Assembly (NCBI GenBank): GCA_023957475.1
Contig: JAMLHA010000001.1
Location: forward strand, 124,001 to 188,000
Length of the DNA: 64,000 nucleotides
Direction: 5' to 3'
From: Crocinitomicaceae bacterium
GTDB taxonomy: Bacteria > Bacteroidota > Bacteroidia > Flavobacteriales_D > Crocinitomicaceae
Part shown: one piece after another, positions 54,914 through 63,286 of the stretch
Layout of the letters: every line of letters starts with the position of its first letter
Position numbering within the stretch: the first letter of the stretch is position 1
The notes under the pieces: generated by a model
The model's input: the letters and a program-made list of their open reading frames with translations, nothing else
Database searches by the model: none
Told to the model about the DNA's origin: nothing
Translations under genes and position numbers: made by a program

Positions 54914-55720
54914 ATGTTTAATATACCAAATTTATTTACCGCAGGTAACTTATTGAGTGGGGTTTGCTCAATAATTTTGGCTTTTTCAGGTCAACTTGAA
55001 TTAGCTTGCTATCTTATTTATTTTGCAGCAATTTTAGATTTTTTTGATGGATTTTTAGCACGTTTGCTCAATCAAAAGAGTGAATTGGGTAAACAATTGG
55101 ATTCATTGGCGGATATGGTAACTTTTGGAGTTGCGCCTGGGATATTAGTTGCGATTGTTTTAATTATTCAAACAACAGATTTACCTTTAATTCCCGGTTT
55201 GACTTTTTCAGAATTTGTAGGAATGAAAATCGGTCAGTTTTTACATTTGTTGAGTTTTGGACAATGGCAGCTGATTAATTGGTTATTTTTGGCTGGATTA
55301 ATCATTCCTTTCTTTTCGTTGTTTAGATTGGCAAAATTTAATATTGACACACGACAATCTGAGAGTTTTATAGGTTTACCTACACCGGCAAATACGATAT
55401 TTTTCACCGCATTTCCTTTGCTTATGGTAAAATATTATGAAAGTGAGGGAAATGAAATTCTCAATTTTTTGACATCTCCATGGGTATTTATTGCACTGAT
55501 TTTAATTATGTCTTTGTTATTAGTTGCAGAATTACCACTTTTTTCATTGAAATTTAAAACGTTTACATGGAAAGGAAATGAAGTAAAATTTATCTTTCTG
55601 ATTAGTTGTTTAATTTTAATTCCACTTTTTTTAGCGTGGTCTATTTTAATTATTATAACTTTGTACTTGATTTTATCAATAATAGAAAACAAACGAAAAA
55701 ACTCAAAACATGAGATTTAA
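54914..55720 (+). CDS. pssA: CDP-diacylglycerol-serine O-phosphatidyltransferase
   Basis: PssA makes phosphatidylserine from CDP-diacylglycerol and serine in the membrane. The ~268-residue protein (ATG at 54914, MFNIPNLFTAGNLLSG; an ATG seven codons upstream is less likely) contains the CDP-alcohol phosphotransferase motif DG-x2-AR-x8-G-x3-D-x3-D (from DGFLARLL to DSLADMV). Several membrane helices follow. It overlaps purS by 11 bp. psd and cdsA, the steps after and before it, lie 4-5 kb downstream. Confidence 0.92.
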   Translation: MFNIPNLFTAGNLLSGVCSIILAFSGQLELACYLIYFAAILDFFDGFLARLLNQKSELGKQLDSLADMVTFGVAPGILVAIVLIIQTTDLPLIPGLTFSEFVGMKIGQFLHLLSFGQWQLINWLFLAGLIIPFFSLFRLAKFNIDTRQSESFIGLPTPANTIFFTAFPLLMVKYYESEGNEILNFLTSPWVFIALILIMSLLLVAELPLFSLKFKTFTWKGNEVKFIFLISCLILIPLFLAWSILIIITLYLILSIIENKRKNSKHEI

Positions 55721-55961
55721 AGCAGAAATTGATGTAATGCCATTAGATGCATTGTTAGATCCACAAGGGAAAGCCGTTTCAAATAGTATGAAAAGCATTG
55801 GATTACCTGAAATTGAAGGTGTTCGTATCGGAAGACACATTCGTTTATTTGTCGAAGCAGCTTCTAAAAGCGAAGCTGAAAGCAAAGTGGATGAAGCTTG
55901 TAAAAAATTGTTAGCAAATCAAATTATGGAAAGCTACTCATTTGTAGTAGTTGAAGCATAA
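55710..55961 (+). CDS. purS: phosphoribosylformylglycinamidine synthase subunit PurS
   Basis: PurS is the small structural subunit linking PurL and PurQ in the fourth step of purine synthesis. The 83-residue protein shows the family pattern: AEIDVMPLDALLDPQGKAVS, LPEIEGVRIGRHIRLFVEA and ACKKLLANQIMESYSFVV. Enzymes with a separate PurS use the split PurLQS form. It overlaps pssA by 11 bp, and a terminator follows 24 bp after the stop. purL and purQ are not in the window. Confidence 0.92.
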   Translation: MRFKAEIDVMPLDALLDPQGKAVSNSMKSIGLPEIEGVRIGRHIRLFVEAASKSEAESKVDEACKKLLANQIMESYSFVVVEA

Positions 55962-55985
55962 CAAAAGCTATTAAAATAATAGATG

Positions 55986-56010
55986 AAGCTCGCTTTTGCG
56001 GGCTTTTTTA
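55986..56010. terminator. bidirectional terminator between purS and the FGE gene
   Basis: AAGCTCGC (55986-55993) pairs with GCGGGCTT (55998-56005; one G-T pair) around a TTTT loop, followed by TTTTTA. It lies between two convergent genes and should serve at least the purS side. Confidence 0.85.
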
Positions 56011-56874
56011 TTTTACACACCTAAATCCAATGTGTTGAAACGTCATGGTTGATGATGAACGCATGCGCTTTTCAGGTTCATAACCACGGCAAGTTTCGTC
56101 ACTGCATAGAAAAGAACCTCCACGAATAACAAATGTTTCTTCATCTGGAGAAAATTCATCGTAATAATTGGGTACCAATGGCTTCGTGGAATCAAGTTTC
56201 CAGTTTCTCACATATTGGTACGCATTTTGATGATAAGGATCTAAACACCATTCCCAAACATTGCCTTGTAAATCATAAAAACCTAAACGACCAGCAGCGA
56301 ATGATTTAACAGGAGCTGTTGTCGAAAATCCATCGATTAAAGTATTGGTAGTTGGAAAATCACCTTGCCAATTATTTATCTGTGAGTGATTGTTGTCTTT
56401 CAATGCAACATATTCTCGCTCTACTTCTGTTGGTAACCGCATTCCCAACCAATTGCAATAACACATTGCGTCTTCGTGTGAAATATGCGTAACAGGGTGG
56501 TTGCCTTTATCTTCAATAGAGGATGTTGCACCTTCGGGGTGTTGCCAGTTAGTGCCTTTTTCAAAATACCACCAAAGTGCATCAATCAGAGTTGATGAAT
56601 CTAAAACTTTAGTTGGGTTGAACACATAAGAGCCTCCGTTTTTTTCTGCTAGTGTTACATAATTTGTTGTTTGGACAAATTGATGAAATTCATTGTTTGT
56701 TACCTCGTGTTCTTGCATCCAAAAACTGCTAACTTTTGTTTTAAAAACGGGTTGACTATCCATATAGGCAGATGTTCCAATGGTTGTATTGCCGCCTTTA
56801 ACAAATATCAATTGATTGTTTTGTGAAAAACAGCCAAAAGAAGCAACAATAAATAGTGTGATTAAACAGCCCAT
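56008..56874 (-). CDS. formylglycine-generating sulfatase-modifying enzyme
   Basis: FGE oxidises the active-site cysteine of sulfatases to formylglycine. The 288-residue protein has an N-terminal hydrophobic segment (LITLFIVASFGCFSQ), SFWMQEHEVTNNEFHQFV, HPVTHISHEDAMCYCNWLGM, RLPTEVEREYVA and GNVWEWCLDPY. The decisive active-site pair is Cys257/Cys262 in RGGSFLCSDETCRGY, with the five-residue spacing of true FGE, and it ends HIGFRCVK. It overlaps the sulfatase gene by 13 bp and follows it on the same strand, so it is likely its dedicated maturase. Confidence 0.92.
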   Translation of the reverse strand: MGCLITLFIVASFGCFSQNNQLIFVKGGNTTIGTSAYMDSQPVFKTKVSSFWMQEHEVTNNEFHQFVQTTNYVTLAEKNGGSYVFNPTKVLDSSTLIDALWWYFEKGTNWQHPEGATSSIEDKGNHPVTHISHEDAMCYCNWLGMRLPTEVEREYVALKDNNHSQINNWQGDFPTTNTLIDGFSTTAPVKSFAAGRLGFYDLQGNVWEWCLDPYHQNAYQYVRNWKLDSTKPLVPNYYDEFSPDEETFVIRGGSFLCSDETCRGYEPEKRMRSSSTMTFQHIGFRCVK

Positions 56875-58445
56875 CGGTATAGTTTACCATTAATTTTTAT
56901 TTCGTAATTCATGATGCGTGGCCAAAACATAGGAGGCATTTTTGAAATCCATTGCTGGAGTTTTTGTTGCAGAATAACAACGTTTGAATTGTCGGGTTCA
57001 CTATTTATTTCCCAAGGATCTATAACTAAGTTGAAATAACCAATGGTGTTATCTAAAGAATTGACGATAATTTTTTCGTTACCAACACGTATGGCTGAAT
57101 TGTAGTCGGAATACCAGTAGAGCGTGTTCCTTTTTGAAGTAATTTCATCTTCTGTTTTATAATTGAGTAGTGAGATACCATCATATTCTCGGTCATTTGG
57201 GAGACTGACTCCTGCTGCATCTGCTATTGTTGGAAATAAATCCAATAAACTTACAGGAGCATCTATTACCTGCTTATCGGGATATAGCGATTTGTTGTGA
57301 AGAATTAAAGGAACGTTTAACCCACCCTCAAACAAGGTAAACTTTCCGCCGTTTAGAGGCCTGTTATCTACCGTTTCAGTGTAAAGGGCGGCTCCGTTAT
57401 CACTTGTAAAAATAATCAATGTATTGTCGTATTGATTTGTTTCTTTGAGGTATTTAATTAGATCACCAATCGCATTGTCAAGCGCAACAATCATCGAATA
57501 ATAAACCCGCTTATTGTGTTCTTTGATGTGACTCAAACTATCGTAAATATCTTTTGGAGCTTGGTAGGGAGTATGAGGGGCATTGATTGGTAGATAGACA
57601 AAAAAAGGTTGATCACTTTGAGTTCCAATGAATTGTTTTGCGCGTTTAAAAAAAGCATAAGTAATGTATTCTTTCTCGTCAATTTCGACCTCATTTTCAC
57701 GAATAGCGCAGGCACCTTTTCTGGCGCCTTTCCAAATCACTTTATCAGTAAATTCCTTTATTGGTGCGTTAACAACTGATTTATCTTTAGGGTTTGCAAA
57801 GAGTGTGTATGCTTCGTAGCAACCATATCGGTAGTCAAATCCAAAATTCTTTGGCAATAATGGATCGTAATAGCCTAAATGCCATTTACCAATCCACGCA
57901 GTTCGATAGCCGTTGAGTTTCAATAATTCAGATATTGCTATTTCAGAATTTGGCAAACCTGCCTTTTTAAGGTTGTCTTTTGAAGGATATTTGGCGTAAT
58001 CTTCTGGTTTTAAATAATTGGTATTAATCAAGTGCTGAAATGCCCACAATTCAAACTTGTTTTTGGGATACCGCTGGTGAGGTTGAACGTGAAAACCAAA
58101 ACGTTGTTGATAACGCCCAGTTATAAAACCAGCTCTTGATGGGCTACACACAGCAGCAGTAGCGTAAGTGTGATTATAAAGAACACCATCGTTTGCCAAT
58201 TGATCAATATTTGTAGTTTTGATATAAGGATTTCCATATATTGACAAATCGTATTTACCTAAATCATCAGCTACTATTAATATGATGTTTAACTTTGAAT
58301 TTATTTGTTGGGATGAGTGATTGAATAATTGTTGTTTGCTGTAATACAATGATGAATCGAATGAGACAGGCGAATAATATTTTTCTTTTTGAGTATACCC
58401 CAAAAATGATGTCAAAGTGATTATAATAAGTAATAAGTTTTTCAA
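56862..58445 (-). CDS. secreted sulfatase with CSPSR formylglycine site
   Basis: The 527-residue enzyme has a signal peptide (LLLIIITLTSFLGYTQ) and the sulfatase fold. Metal ligands begin at IVADDLGK (Asp60/Asp61); Cys100 in CSPSRAGFITGR is the formylglycine precursor; GKWHLG and IIFTSDNGA follow. It should hydrolyse sulfate esters of a polysaccharide or glycoside outside the cytoplasm. The 3' end overlaps the FGE gene, which supplies the required modification. No other polysaccharide-use genes are next to it. Confidence 0.93.
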   Translation of the reverse strand: MKNLLLIIITLTSFLGYTQKEKYYSPVSFDSSLYYSKQQLFNHSSQQINSKLNIILIVADDLGKYDLSIYGNPYIKTTNIDQLANDGVLYNHTYATAAVCSPSRAGFITGRYQQRFGFHVQPHQRYPKNKFELWAFQHLINTNYLKPEDYAKYPSKDNLKKAGLPNSEIAISELLKLNGYRTAWIGKWHLGYYDPLLPKNFGFDYRYGCYEAYTLFANPKDKSVVNAPIKEFTDKVIWKGARKGACAIRENEVEIDEKEYITYAFFKRAKQFIGTQSDQPFFVYLPINAPHTPYQAPKDIYDSLSHIKEHNKRVYYSMIVALDNAIGDLIKYLKETNQYDNTLIIFTSDNGAALYTETVDNRPLNGGKFTLFEGGLNVPLILHNKSLYPDKQVIDAPVSLLDLFPTIADAAGVSLPNDREYDGISLLNYKTEDEITSKRNTLYWYSDYNSAIRVGNEKIIVNSLDNTIGYFNLVIDPWEINSEPDNSNVVILQQKLQQWISKMPPMFWPRIMNYEIKINGKLYRWAV

Positions 58446-58572
58446 TTTTTTGCTGTTAAGTTGAACAAATATAAGAATTTACGAAAATTAGTTGTTTTTA
58501 TTTTGTGTAAATGCAAATAAAATAGGCTGTTTACTGAAACATATTAATGATTTTATCGTATAAATAGTAGAT

Positions 58573-59448
58573 ATGGACAGTAACGAGATTCTGCATTGCA
58601 TAGTATGTGGTCATAATGAACTTATGCCGTTGGATAGGTATAAAAAAGCACATCTATGCATGTGTTTGAATTGTAATCTTGTTTTCTCTACATTAAAGCC
58701 GAATAAAGAAGAAATAGAGCATCTTCAAAAGCAAGTCAAAAGTAAAGATCCGATAACAAAGGATTCGATCAAGCGATACAATCATATTTTAGATCGTTTT
58801 GAAAGTTATAGAAAAAACAATCGATTATTGGATTTAGACTGCAATCATGGTGAATTTTTAATGATGGCTAAAGAGCGTGGATGGTATGTTTACGGAACAT
58901 CTGATACAGAAGAGTCGTTTGAAACGTGTGCTAACAAAGGATTGAATATGCACTTTGGTTCATTAAAATTAGAAAATTTTGAAGACAATTACTTTGATAT
59001 CGTTTGTGCCAGAAATATATTGGAGCATATAACAGATCCGAATGAAGAGGTAAAAAAAATCAAACGAATTATTCGTAAAAAAGGACTTTTGTACGCAACA
59101 ACACCGAATTTTAATTCGTATTTACGCTATCGTTTAAAAGAAAACTATAGTTTAATATCTTATCCTTTGCGGTTGGTTTATTATTCTCGAAAACCATTCA
59201 AGAAATTATTTAAACAAAATGGATTTAGAGTTTTAGAAACAGAAGATCCTTGGGTAAGCATTTCTAGTATTTTTGTGACGAGGGCAAAAACACAAGTTCC
59301 ATTGACAGAAAAATCGGAATTTAACGATGAGGATAAAAGTTTGTTGGGTAGAAGGTACCGAAAGTTTGTCAAACGAACATTGGGTCCTGTGTTGAGTTTT
59401 TTGGGTTTAGGCGATTATTTAAAAGGATGGTTTGTAAACAAAAAATAG
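58573..59448 (+). CDS. class I SAM-dependent methyltransferase with N-terminal zinc ribbon
   Basis: The 291-residue protein starts with a zinc-ribbon-like element (CIVCGHNE, then CMCLNCNLVFS), followed by a Methyltransf_23-type domain with motif I LLDLDCNHGEFLMMAKERGW, VCARNILEHITDPNEEVKKI and KKGLLYATTPNFNS. Such fusions often modify sugars or lipids in surface-glycan loci. The target is unknown. The gene is divergent from the sulfatase, with a 127-bp AT-rich gap. Its stop lies in a REP-like palindrome. Confidence 0.8.
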   Translation: MDSNEILHCIVCGHNELMPLDRYKKAHLCMCLNCNLVFSTLKPNKEEIEHLQKQVKSKDPITKDSIKRYNHILDRFESYRKNNRLLDLDCNHGEFLMMAKERGWYVYGTSDTEESFETCANKGLNMHFGSLKLENFEDNYFDIVCARNILEHITDPNEEVKKIKRIIRKKGLLYATTPNFNSYLRYRLKENYSLISYPLRLVYYSRKPFKKLFKQNGFRVLETEDPWVSISSIFVTRAKTQVPLTEKSEFNDEDKSLLGRRYRKFVKRTLGPVLSFLGLGDYLKGWFVNKK

Positions 59449-59472
59449 CCATATCGGAATATCTCGATATGC
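59447..59472. repeat. REP-like palindrome, copy 2
   Basis: AGCCATATCGG, then a short centre and a decayed right arm CGATATGC. It is the same element as the one at 39117-39144 with a few substitutions. It begins within the TAG stop of the methyltransferase gene and may form a hairpin in its mRNA. Confidence 0.6.
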
Positions 59473-59536
59473 AAATCTTTTTCTAAAATCACCTAAATTC
59501 ATTTTTACAAATTATCTTTACATCAAAATTTAATCT

Positions 59537-60358
59537 ATGAACAATATTCTGGTCCGAACGCTATCTGGGTCTATTTTTATTAGCTTGGTGCTGATACCAT
59601 TGTTTATAGCCAATTCAATATATGCAATTATCGTATTGAGTTTATTTATGTTGTTGGGATTAATTGAATACAATAACTTATTTAACAATTCTTCTAGCAT
59701 TTCAATTAATAAACCAATCAATCTATTTTTTGCGTTAACTATTTATTTGTCGGTTTTACTGGTTATAGTTCCTCAATTTTATATTTTTAATAGTTTAGTG
59801 TTCATCTTTCCATTGCTTTTTGGTTGGAGTTTGACTGAATTATGGAGAAAAAAGGAAAACCCATTAGCAAATATTGGTGCTTCATTATACAGTATTATTT
59901 ATATCTGTTTACCTTTTCTTTTAGCTATACATATTCATCTCACTGATACGATGAGTCACTTTCCTATACTTGTTGGAATGTTTGTATTGATTTGGACAAA
60001 TGATACTTTTGCATTTCTTTCAGGTATGTTTTTTGGGAAAACGAAATTGTTTGAGAGAATATCTCCAAAAAAGACGTGGGAAGGTACTATTGGAGGTATA
60101 ATACTGACACTTGCCATGGCATTTGCATTGAGTTATTTCTTTGATAAAGAGAACAGTGTTTTTTGGATTATTAGTGCTTTTTTAATTTCATTAACTTCTA
60201 TTTTGGGTGATTTATTTGAATCACTATTTAAACGAAGCTTAAATATTAAAGATACTGGAAATATAATGCCAGGACACGGTGGAATTTTGGATAGATTTGA
60301 TGCATTTTTATTTACAGTTCCTTTTTTTTATTTTTGGATTCAAATTTATTTTAATTAG
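59537..60358 (+). CDS. cdsA: phosphatidate cytidylyltransferase
   Basis: CdsA makes CDP-diacylglycerol from phosphatidate and CTP. The 273-residue protein has about eight membrane helices, WTNDTFAFLSGMFFGKTKLF, SPKKTWEGTIGG and the C-terminal signature GDLFESLFKRSLNIKDTGNI followed by MPGHGGILDRFDAF. A TATCTTTA box at 59513-59520 is a likely -7 element. It lies 5 bp before psd. Confidence 0.95.
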   Translation: MNNILVRTLSGSIFISLVLIPLFIANSIYAIIVLSLFMLLGLIEYNNLFNNSSSISINKPINLFFALTIYLSVLLVIVPQFYIFNSLVFIFPLLFGWSLTELWRKKENPLANIGASLYSIIYICLPFLLAIHIHLTDTMSHFPILVGMFVLIWTNDTFAFLSGMFFGKTKLFERISPKKTWEGTIGGIILTLAMAFALSYFFDKENSVFWIISAFLISLTSILGDLFESLFKRSLNIKDTGNIMPGHGGILDRFDAFLFTVPFFYFWIQIYFN

Positions 60359-60363
60359 AAATT

Positions 60364-61029
60364 ATGACTATTCATAGAGAGGGTTATTTGATTATTTTAA
60401 TAGGATTTATCATTAGTTGTTTATTGCAATTTGGCAACTATTTGTTGTATTCCACATTGGGATGGTATTGGCTGTATGTACTATTAACGTTAGGAATATT
60501 CACATTTTTCTTCTTGATACTACAGTTTTTTAGAGTACCAAACAGAAAAGCCGTATTTTCAGCAACAGATATTCTTTGCCCAGCTGATGGAAAAGTTGTT
60601 GTTATCGAAGAAGTTGAAGAAACAGAATATTTTAAAGATAGACGAATTCAAGTATCTATTTTCATGTCGCCATTAAATGTTCATGCCAATTACAATCCTA
60701 TTTCGGGAATTGTGCAATATGTGAAATACCACAAAGGATTGTTTTTGGTAGCTTGGCATCCTAAGAGTAGTACAGATAATGAACGTTCAACATTTGTTAT
60801 AAAGCATACAAATGGTCAGGAGGTTTTGTTTAGACAAATTGCAGGAGCTGTTGCTCGTAGAATTTGTTATTATGTAAAAGAAAATCAAGAAGTAAAGACA
60901 GGAGAGGAATTTGGGTTTATTAAATTTGGTTCTAGAATAGATTTGTTTTTGCCAATAGGCACAAAAATTGATGTGAATATTGGAGATGTTGTTAAAGCGA
61001 AACTTACAAAGATTGGGGAATTAGTTTAA
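60364..61029 (+). CDS. psd: phosphatidylserine decarboxylase (short form)
   Basis: Psd decarboxylates phosphatidylserine to phosphatidylethanolamine. The 221-residue protein is of the short type, with two N-terminal membrane helices, LCPADGKVVVIEEVEE, VSIFMSPLNVHANYNPISG and the self-cleavage site FGSRIDLFLP, in which Ser190 should become the pyruvoyl group. Together with cdsA (5 bp upstream) and pssA it completes the phosphatidylethanolamine route. The 3' end overlaps a small convergent gene by 9 bp. Confidence 0.93.
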   Translation: MTIHREGYLIILIGFIISCLLQFGNYLLYSTLGWYWLYVLLTLGIFTFFFLILQFFRVPNRKAVFSATDILCPADGKVVVIEEVEETEYFKDRRIQVSIFMSPLNVHANYNPISGIVQYVKYHKGLFLVAWHPKSSTDNERSTFVIKHTNGQEVLFRQIAGAVARRICYYVKENQEVKTGEEFGFIKFGSRIDLFLPIGTKIDVNIGDVVKAKLTKIGELV

Positions 61030-61200
61030 TTTCTTGCTTAGTAACTTCTTTTTGTAAATATAAATTGAAGCTGAGATAATAAAAAGAGTGATTATTGCAA
61101 GAGTTTTAAAGTGCTGTTGGATACCAAAATCTATATAAATAGCATTTAGGATAATGAACAAAATCAGTATGACTCGTTGAAATTTAAGCGTATTTTTCAT
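61021..61200 (-). CDS. small two-helix membrane protein
   Basis: A 59-residue frame on the minus strand starts ATG AAA AAT ACG at 61200. It encodes RVILILFIILNAIYIDFGI and LAIITLFIISASIYIYKKKL, two plausible membrane helices around a short loop with a basic C-terminus. The stop overlaps the end of psd by 9 bp, convergently. A small integral membrane protein is likely; no family is recognised. Confidence 0.5.
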   Translation of the reverse strand: MKNTLKFQRVILILFIILNAIYIDFGIQQHFKTLAIITLFIISASIYIYKKKLLSKKLN

Positions 61201-61305
61201 AGTAGAATACTTTAAACTTTAGAGTAAAGGTATGCGATTAATTCTTTTTTGTAAAATATTGATCGATAAAGTTATCTAAAACACAGTGTGAATTACTTAA
61301 AATAA

Positions 61306-61313
61306 TATCTTTG
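61306..61313 (+). promoter_or_regulatory. -7 box of the tRNA-Arg gene
   Basis: TATCTTTG matches TAnnTTTG exactly and lies 13 bp before the mature tRNA 5' end. No clear -33 element is visible. Confidence 0.5.
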
Positions 61314-61326
61314 CAAATACTATTTT

Positions 61327-61400
61327 GGCTCTGTAGCTCAACTGTATAGAGCACTGGATTTCGGCTCCAGCGGTTGGGGGTTAGAATCCCTCCAGGGTCA
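61327..61400 (+). tRNA. tRNA-Arg (anticodon TCG)
   Basis: The 74-nt sequence folds into a cloverleaf. The acceptor GGCTCTG pairs with CAGGGTC (two G-T pairs). The D-arm contains TAGCTCAACTGTATAGAGCA. The anticodon stem CTGGA/TCCAG holds the loop TTTCGGC with anticodon TCG. The T-arm is GGGGGTTAGAATCCCTC. CCA is not encoded. The discriminator base is A. A tyrosine integrase gene follows 160 bp downstream in the same direction, so the 3' part of this tRNA is the probable integration site. Confidence 0.93.
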
Positions 61401-61405
61401 CTTTT

Positions 61406-61454
61406 ATAGATTGTTGCGTATTTTTTCAAATTGTATCAAATACGCACAATCTAT
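61406..61454. terminator. long hairpin between tRNA-Arg and the integrase gene
   Basis: ATAGATTG-T-TGCGTATTT (61406-61423) is complementary to AAATACGCACAATCTAT (61438-61454) except for one bulged T, giving a 17-bp stem with a 14-nt loop. It may terminate the tRNA transcript or be part of the integrase arm/core site region. No long T-tract follows. Confidence 0.5.
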
Positions 61455-61559
61455 TGAAAATACTGGCGTGGTTAGGTGGTTTACGTACGTTTTTTTTTCA
61501 TAAACTTTGAGTGGTTACATTGTTTTTGTGATACGGTTGTGATACCAAAATGTGATACC

Positions 61560-62729
61560 ATGCAAGTGAAGATAGTGTTTAATAGAAAGAACTCTCTTAA
61601 TCAAAAAGGAGAAGGGCTTTTGGAATTTCAAATTTATTTGACCAGGACAAAACGTCCCACGAAGTCAACAGGCATTTATATTGCCCCAATTCATTGGGAC
61701 GATAAACAAAAATTAATAAGAAAATCATACAAAAATCACGAGGAATTGAATGCGTTATTGCATTTAAAAAGGAATGAACTAGAAAATTTTTATTTAAAAG
61801 AACTTTTAAAAATTGGCTCTCGTGATAAAATAGAAATAAAAGAAAAGATAGATCTGTATGATTTTATTGATAACTATGTAATAAAAGTATCAAATCTTGA
61901 ATTGTCGGAGGGCACTCAAAAGATTTATCGTAGGTTATCAAAGTATTTAAAAGAATTTAATCCGAAGGGCGTAAAGATTGAAAATATTAATGTTGCGTTT
62001 TGCGAACTTTTTAATGCTTGGTTGCTAAATGAAAAAAAACTAGCTCAAAACTCCCGTCATTCGCTCATAACAAAATTAAAGAAATGCTTATCTGTGGCTG
62101 TTAAATTAGATTACATACCATTTGCCCAAAATCCATTTGTAAAGGGCTTTGCTGTTAGAGAAATACCTACAATTAAAAAAGCGTTGGATTTAACGGAATT
62201 AACCATTTTGGAAAACGTGGACTTAATCACTCGACCAGAGCTAAAAAAGTGTAAAGATAGATTTTTGTTTTGTTGTTATACTGGTTTACGATATGGAGAT
62301 TTTAACCGTTTGACAATTGATAATTTTGATTTTTTGGAAAATGGAAAAATCCGATTAAAATATGCACCACACAAAACAATGAAGTCTAGCGGAAAGTTAA
62401 TTTCCTGGATTGTTTCGGATTTTTGGGCTGGGAAAATAGATGCTTTGATTCATAAATACAAGGAAGATTTTAAAAGCTTCACCAAAATAACGAATCAGAA
62501 GCACAACGAGCAGTTAAAGGAATTGCAACGCTTTGCCAAAATAAAGCAACCATTGCACACACACTTAGCTCGACACACTTGTATTTCTGTATTAATTAAC
62601 GATTATGGTTTAAGCGTGGATAATGTGCAAATGATTGCAGGGCACTCAAAGATTGAAACAACAATGGGGTATTTAAAGAAAACGGAAAAAGATTTGGCGA
62701 ATGCAGCTAGTAAAGTGGTGTGGGGATAA
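61560..62729 (+). CDS. tyrosine-type site-specific integrase
   Basis: The 389-residue enzyme starts at ATG 61560 (MQVKIVFNRKNSLNQKGEG); upstream in-frame codons extend towards 61476 but are not protein-like. An N-terminal arm-binding domain (KSTGIYIAPIHWDDKQKL) and a SAM-like core-binding domain precede the catalytic domain, with Arg244 (GLRYGDF), His335-x2-Arg338 (HLARHT), His362 (GHSKIETT) and Tyr371 (GYLKK). All catalytic residues are present. Position next to the tRNA-Arg 3' end marks it as the integrase of a genomic island or prophage that extends to the right. Confidence 0.93.
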   Translation: MQVKIVFNRKNSLNQKGEGLLEFQIYLTRTKRPTKSTGIYIAPIHWDDKQKLIRKSYKNHEELNALLHLKRNELENFYLKELLKIGSRDKIEIKEKIDLYDFIDNYVIKVSNLELSEGTQKIYRRLSKYLKEFNPKGVKIENINVAFCELFNAWLLNEKKLAQNSRHSLITKLKKCLSVAVKLDYIPFAQNPFVKGFAVREIPTIKKALDLTELTILENVDLITRPELKKCKDRFLFCCYTGLRYGDFNRLTIDNFDFLENGKIRLKYAPHKTMKSSGKLISWIVSDFWAGKIDALIHKYKEDFKSFTKITNQKHNEQLKELQRFAKIKQPLHTHLARHTCISVLINDYGLSVDNVQMIAGHSKIETTMGYLKKTEKDLANAASKVVWG

Positions 62730-63045
62730 AAAAGCCGTACAAAATGCACGGAAGCAAAAAAAATTTTTGTGTGTGGGGGTTATGGAAAGTATTTGTAAGC
62801 GTCTTTTCGATGTAAAAACGTGTAAGTATAGCCGTTCCGTTCGAGTAAAAGAAACAAAGTCTATAATCACCTATTCTAACACGATAGGCGTCATCAGCTC
62901 CTTTCATCTTCTTTAGATTCGTTATTTTTGTTAAAGACTTTTCTTTCTCTAAATTCTCAATAACTCTAGCAACTTTTTTTAACACTCCCTTGTCAGACGC
63001 CTTATCAAGATCCTTGCTAAATTGAACCTCAAAAAGCAATTTCAT
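62707..63045 (-). CDS. RelE/ParE-type toxin, probably frameshifted at the C-terminus
   Basis: The frame starts KLLFEVQFSKDLDKASDKGV and contains KMKGADDAYRVRIGDYRLCF, the RelE/ParE fold core, then AILTRFYIEK. In the other frame the end reads HRKDAYKYFP and stops at 62780-62782, the usual RelE ending at about 88 residues. One extra base in the A5 run at 62814-62818 would restore it. As written, a foreign 25-residue tail runs into the 3' end of the integrase gene. RelE proteins cut mRNA on the ribosome. Its 5' end overlaps the antitoxin gene by 4 bp. Loss of the last residues would weaken or abolish toxicity. Confidence 0.75.
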   Translation of the reverse strand: MKLLFEVQFSKDLDKASDKGVLKKVARVIENLEKEKSLTKITNLKKMKGADDAYRVRIGDYRLCFFYSNGTAILTRFYIEKTLTNTFHNPHTQKFFLLPCILYGFFIPTPLY

Positions 63046-63236
63046 TTTTGCAACTTTTTCATAATAACCTCTTTGCTTACGTACTTCCCAGTTCTTCCTT
63101 TAAACATAGCTTTAACAAGTGCCATGTCTTCTTTGTCTTCTTCTGAAAGTTCTTTTACTGGCAAGTTCAATCTTTTTAAAAAAGAAAGAACAAGACTTTT
63201 ATCTTTTTCCGAAATATCTACAATTATTGCTCCCAT
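63042..63236 (-). CDS. antitoxin of the RelE-type pair
   Basis: This 64-residue protein precedes the RelE-like gene and overlaps it by 4 bp, the standard antitoxin-first order. It starts GAIIVDISEKDKSLVLSFLK and is acidic in the middle (VKELSEEDKEDMALVKAMF), ending KYVSKEVIMKKLQK. It has no clear ribbon-helix-helix or HTH, so it is assigned by position. Confidence 0.65.
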   Translation of the reverse strand: MGAIIVDISEKDKSLVLSFLKRLNLPVKELSEEDKEDMALVKAMFKGRTGKYVSKEVIMKKLQK

Positions 63237-63286
63237 GATTTCTATTTTTCTTACAAAAATACAAAATCTATTCCAAATAAAAAAAA

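Noticed and set aside
61476..61559. N-terminal extension of the integrase
   Set aside because: The extra 28 residues are not protein-like and overlap the region next to the tRNA; ATG at 61560 starts the normal arm-binding domain.
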